Below, piece after piece: positions 32,816 through 32,924 of a stretch of DNA of 32,924 bases (its first letter is position 1; every line of letters starts with the position of its first letter). The DNA is from UBA11400 sp964550435. GTDB lineage: Bacteria; Bacteroidota; Rhodothermia; Balneolales; HLUCCA01. The stretch covers positions 1 to 32,924 of the forward strand of contig CAZJZI010000027.1 of the NCBI GenBank assembly GCA_964550435.1. The letters are read 5' to 3'. Made by a program: the position numbers and the translations under genes. The notes below the pieces were generated by a model. The model had not been told where the DNA came from and did no database searches. It saw only the letters and a list, made by a program, of their open reading frames with translations.

Positions 32816-32845
32816 GCCACCCCAAACAGTATGTTGTGGGGTGGC
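32816..32845 (-). terminator. Hairpin between rpsI and rpsB, possible terminator
   Basis: GCCACCCCA (32816-32824) pairs with TGGGGTGGC (32837-32845), a perfect GC-rich 9-bp stem that can extend with one bulge. It lies 33 bp past the rpsI stop on the minus strand. No T tract follows, so it may be a rho-dependent site, an RNA-stabilising 3' end, or part of the rpsB leader. Confidence 0.45.
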
Positions 32846-32878
32846 ACAGAGTCGAGCCTGCATCTGTACCAAGCGGTA

Positions 32879-32924
32879 TTAACGCTTGGAGAATTGGAAT
32901 CTTTTACGGGCTTTCGGACGTCCG
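32879..32924 (-). CDS. rpsI: 30S ribosomal protein S9, C-terminal end (cut by window edge)
   Basis: Only the last 14 residues are visible, GRPKARKRFQFSKR followed by TAA (32879-32881). The basic run ending in FQFSKR is the S9 tail, which reaches the P-site tRNA anticodon; the final Lys-Arg is the universal S9 end. Position just upstream of rpsB is also usual for rpsI in Bacteroidota. The remainder lies beyond the window. Confidence 0.85.
   Translation of the reverse strand, partial: GRPKARKRFQFSKR

Overview
The window is a chromosomal segment of a moderately AT-rich, Bacteroidota-like bacterium, most plausibly Balneolota/Rhodothermota. The lineage call is inference. It rests on a fused CcoN-CcoO oxidase subunit, a single-heme CcoP, a DUF4834-like protein, a propeller/Y_Y_Y sensor kinase with a LytTR regulator, a long-form IspH, and a TAnnTTTG-type promoter motif. 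Clear Shine-Dalgarno sequences at some genes (dnaA, ccoS, ccoQ, ccoP) and none at others (rpsB, tsf) fit a lineage at the edge of Bacteroidota rather than its core. Nothing here is phage, plasmid, transposon or CRISPR; it is mostly housekeeping DNA.

Layout. Positions 1-1614 hold a DEAD-box helicase (cut by the window edge) and a YgjV-like membrane protein with an acetyltransferase-like tail, both on the minus strand. From 1766 to 10122 runs a compact plus-strand operon for cbb3-type cytochrome oxidase and its assembly: ccoI, ccoS, ccoNO fusion, ccoQ, ccoP, ccoG, ccoH, then a TauE/SafE-like membrane protein. A perfect 9-bp inverted repeat lies in the divergent promoter region upstream. From 10125 to 15001 the minus strand carries two small membrane proteins, a deoxynucleoside kinase, folK, dnaA, prmC and a small unknown protein. 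The 417-bp gap upstream of dnaA carries four consensus DnaA boxes plus a weaker one beside an AT-rich stretch, and is the best candidate replication origin.

Positions 15179-20127 hold an outer-membrane-type protein on the plus strand and, on the minus strand, a LytTR response regulator followed by a 1031-residue propeller sensor kinase. Plus-strand genes from 20331 to 24514 are eno, an RRM protein, recF, dciA (DUF721) and a YbbR-like protein. From 24532 to the end everything is minus strand: ispH, smc, frr, pyrH, tsf, rpsB and the tail of rpsI, with hairpin terminators after frr and tsf and between rpsB and tsf.

How it works together. The cco block encodes a whole high-oxygen-affinity terminal oxidase with copper import and maturation factors. 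The rest is a growth core: replication initiation (oriC, dnaA, dciA), repair and chromosome structure (recF, smc), nucleotide and folate supply (deoxynucleoside kinase, folK, pyrH), and translation (rpsB, tsf, frr, prmC, rpsI). I found no clearly new system. The best leads are the palindrome ahead of the oxidase operon, the candidate oriC, the repeat-rich region at 15002-15178, and the sensor kinase with an altered histidine motif.
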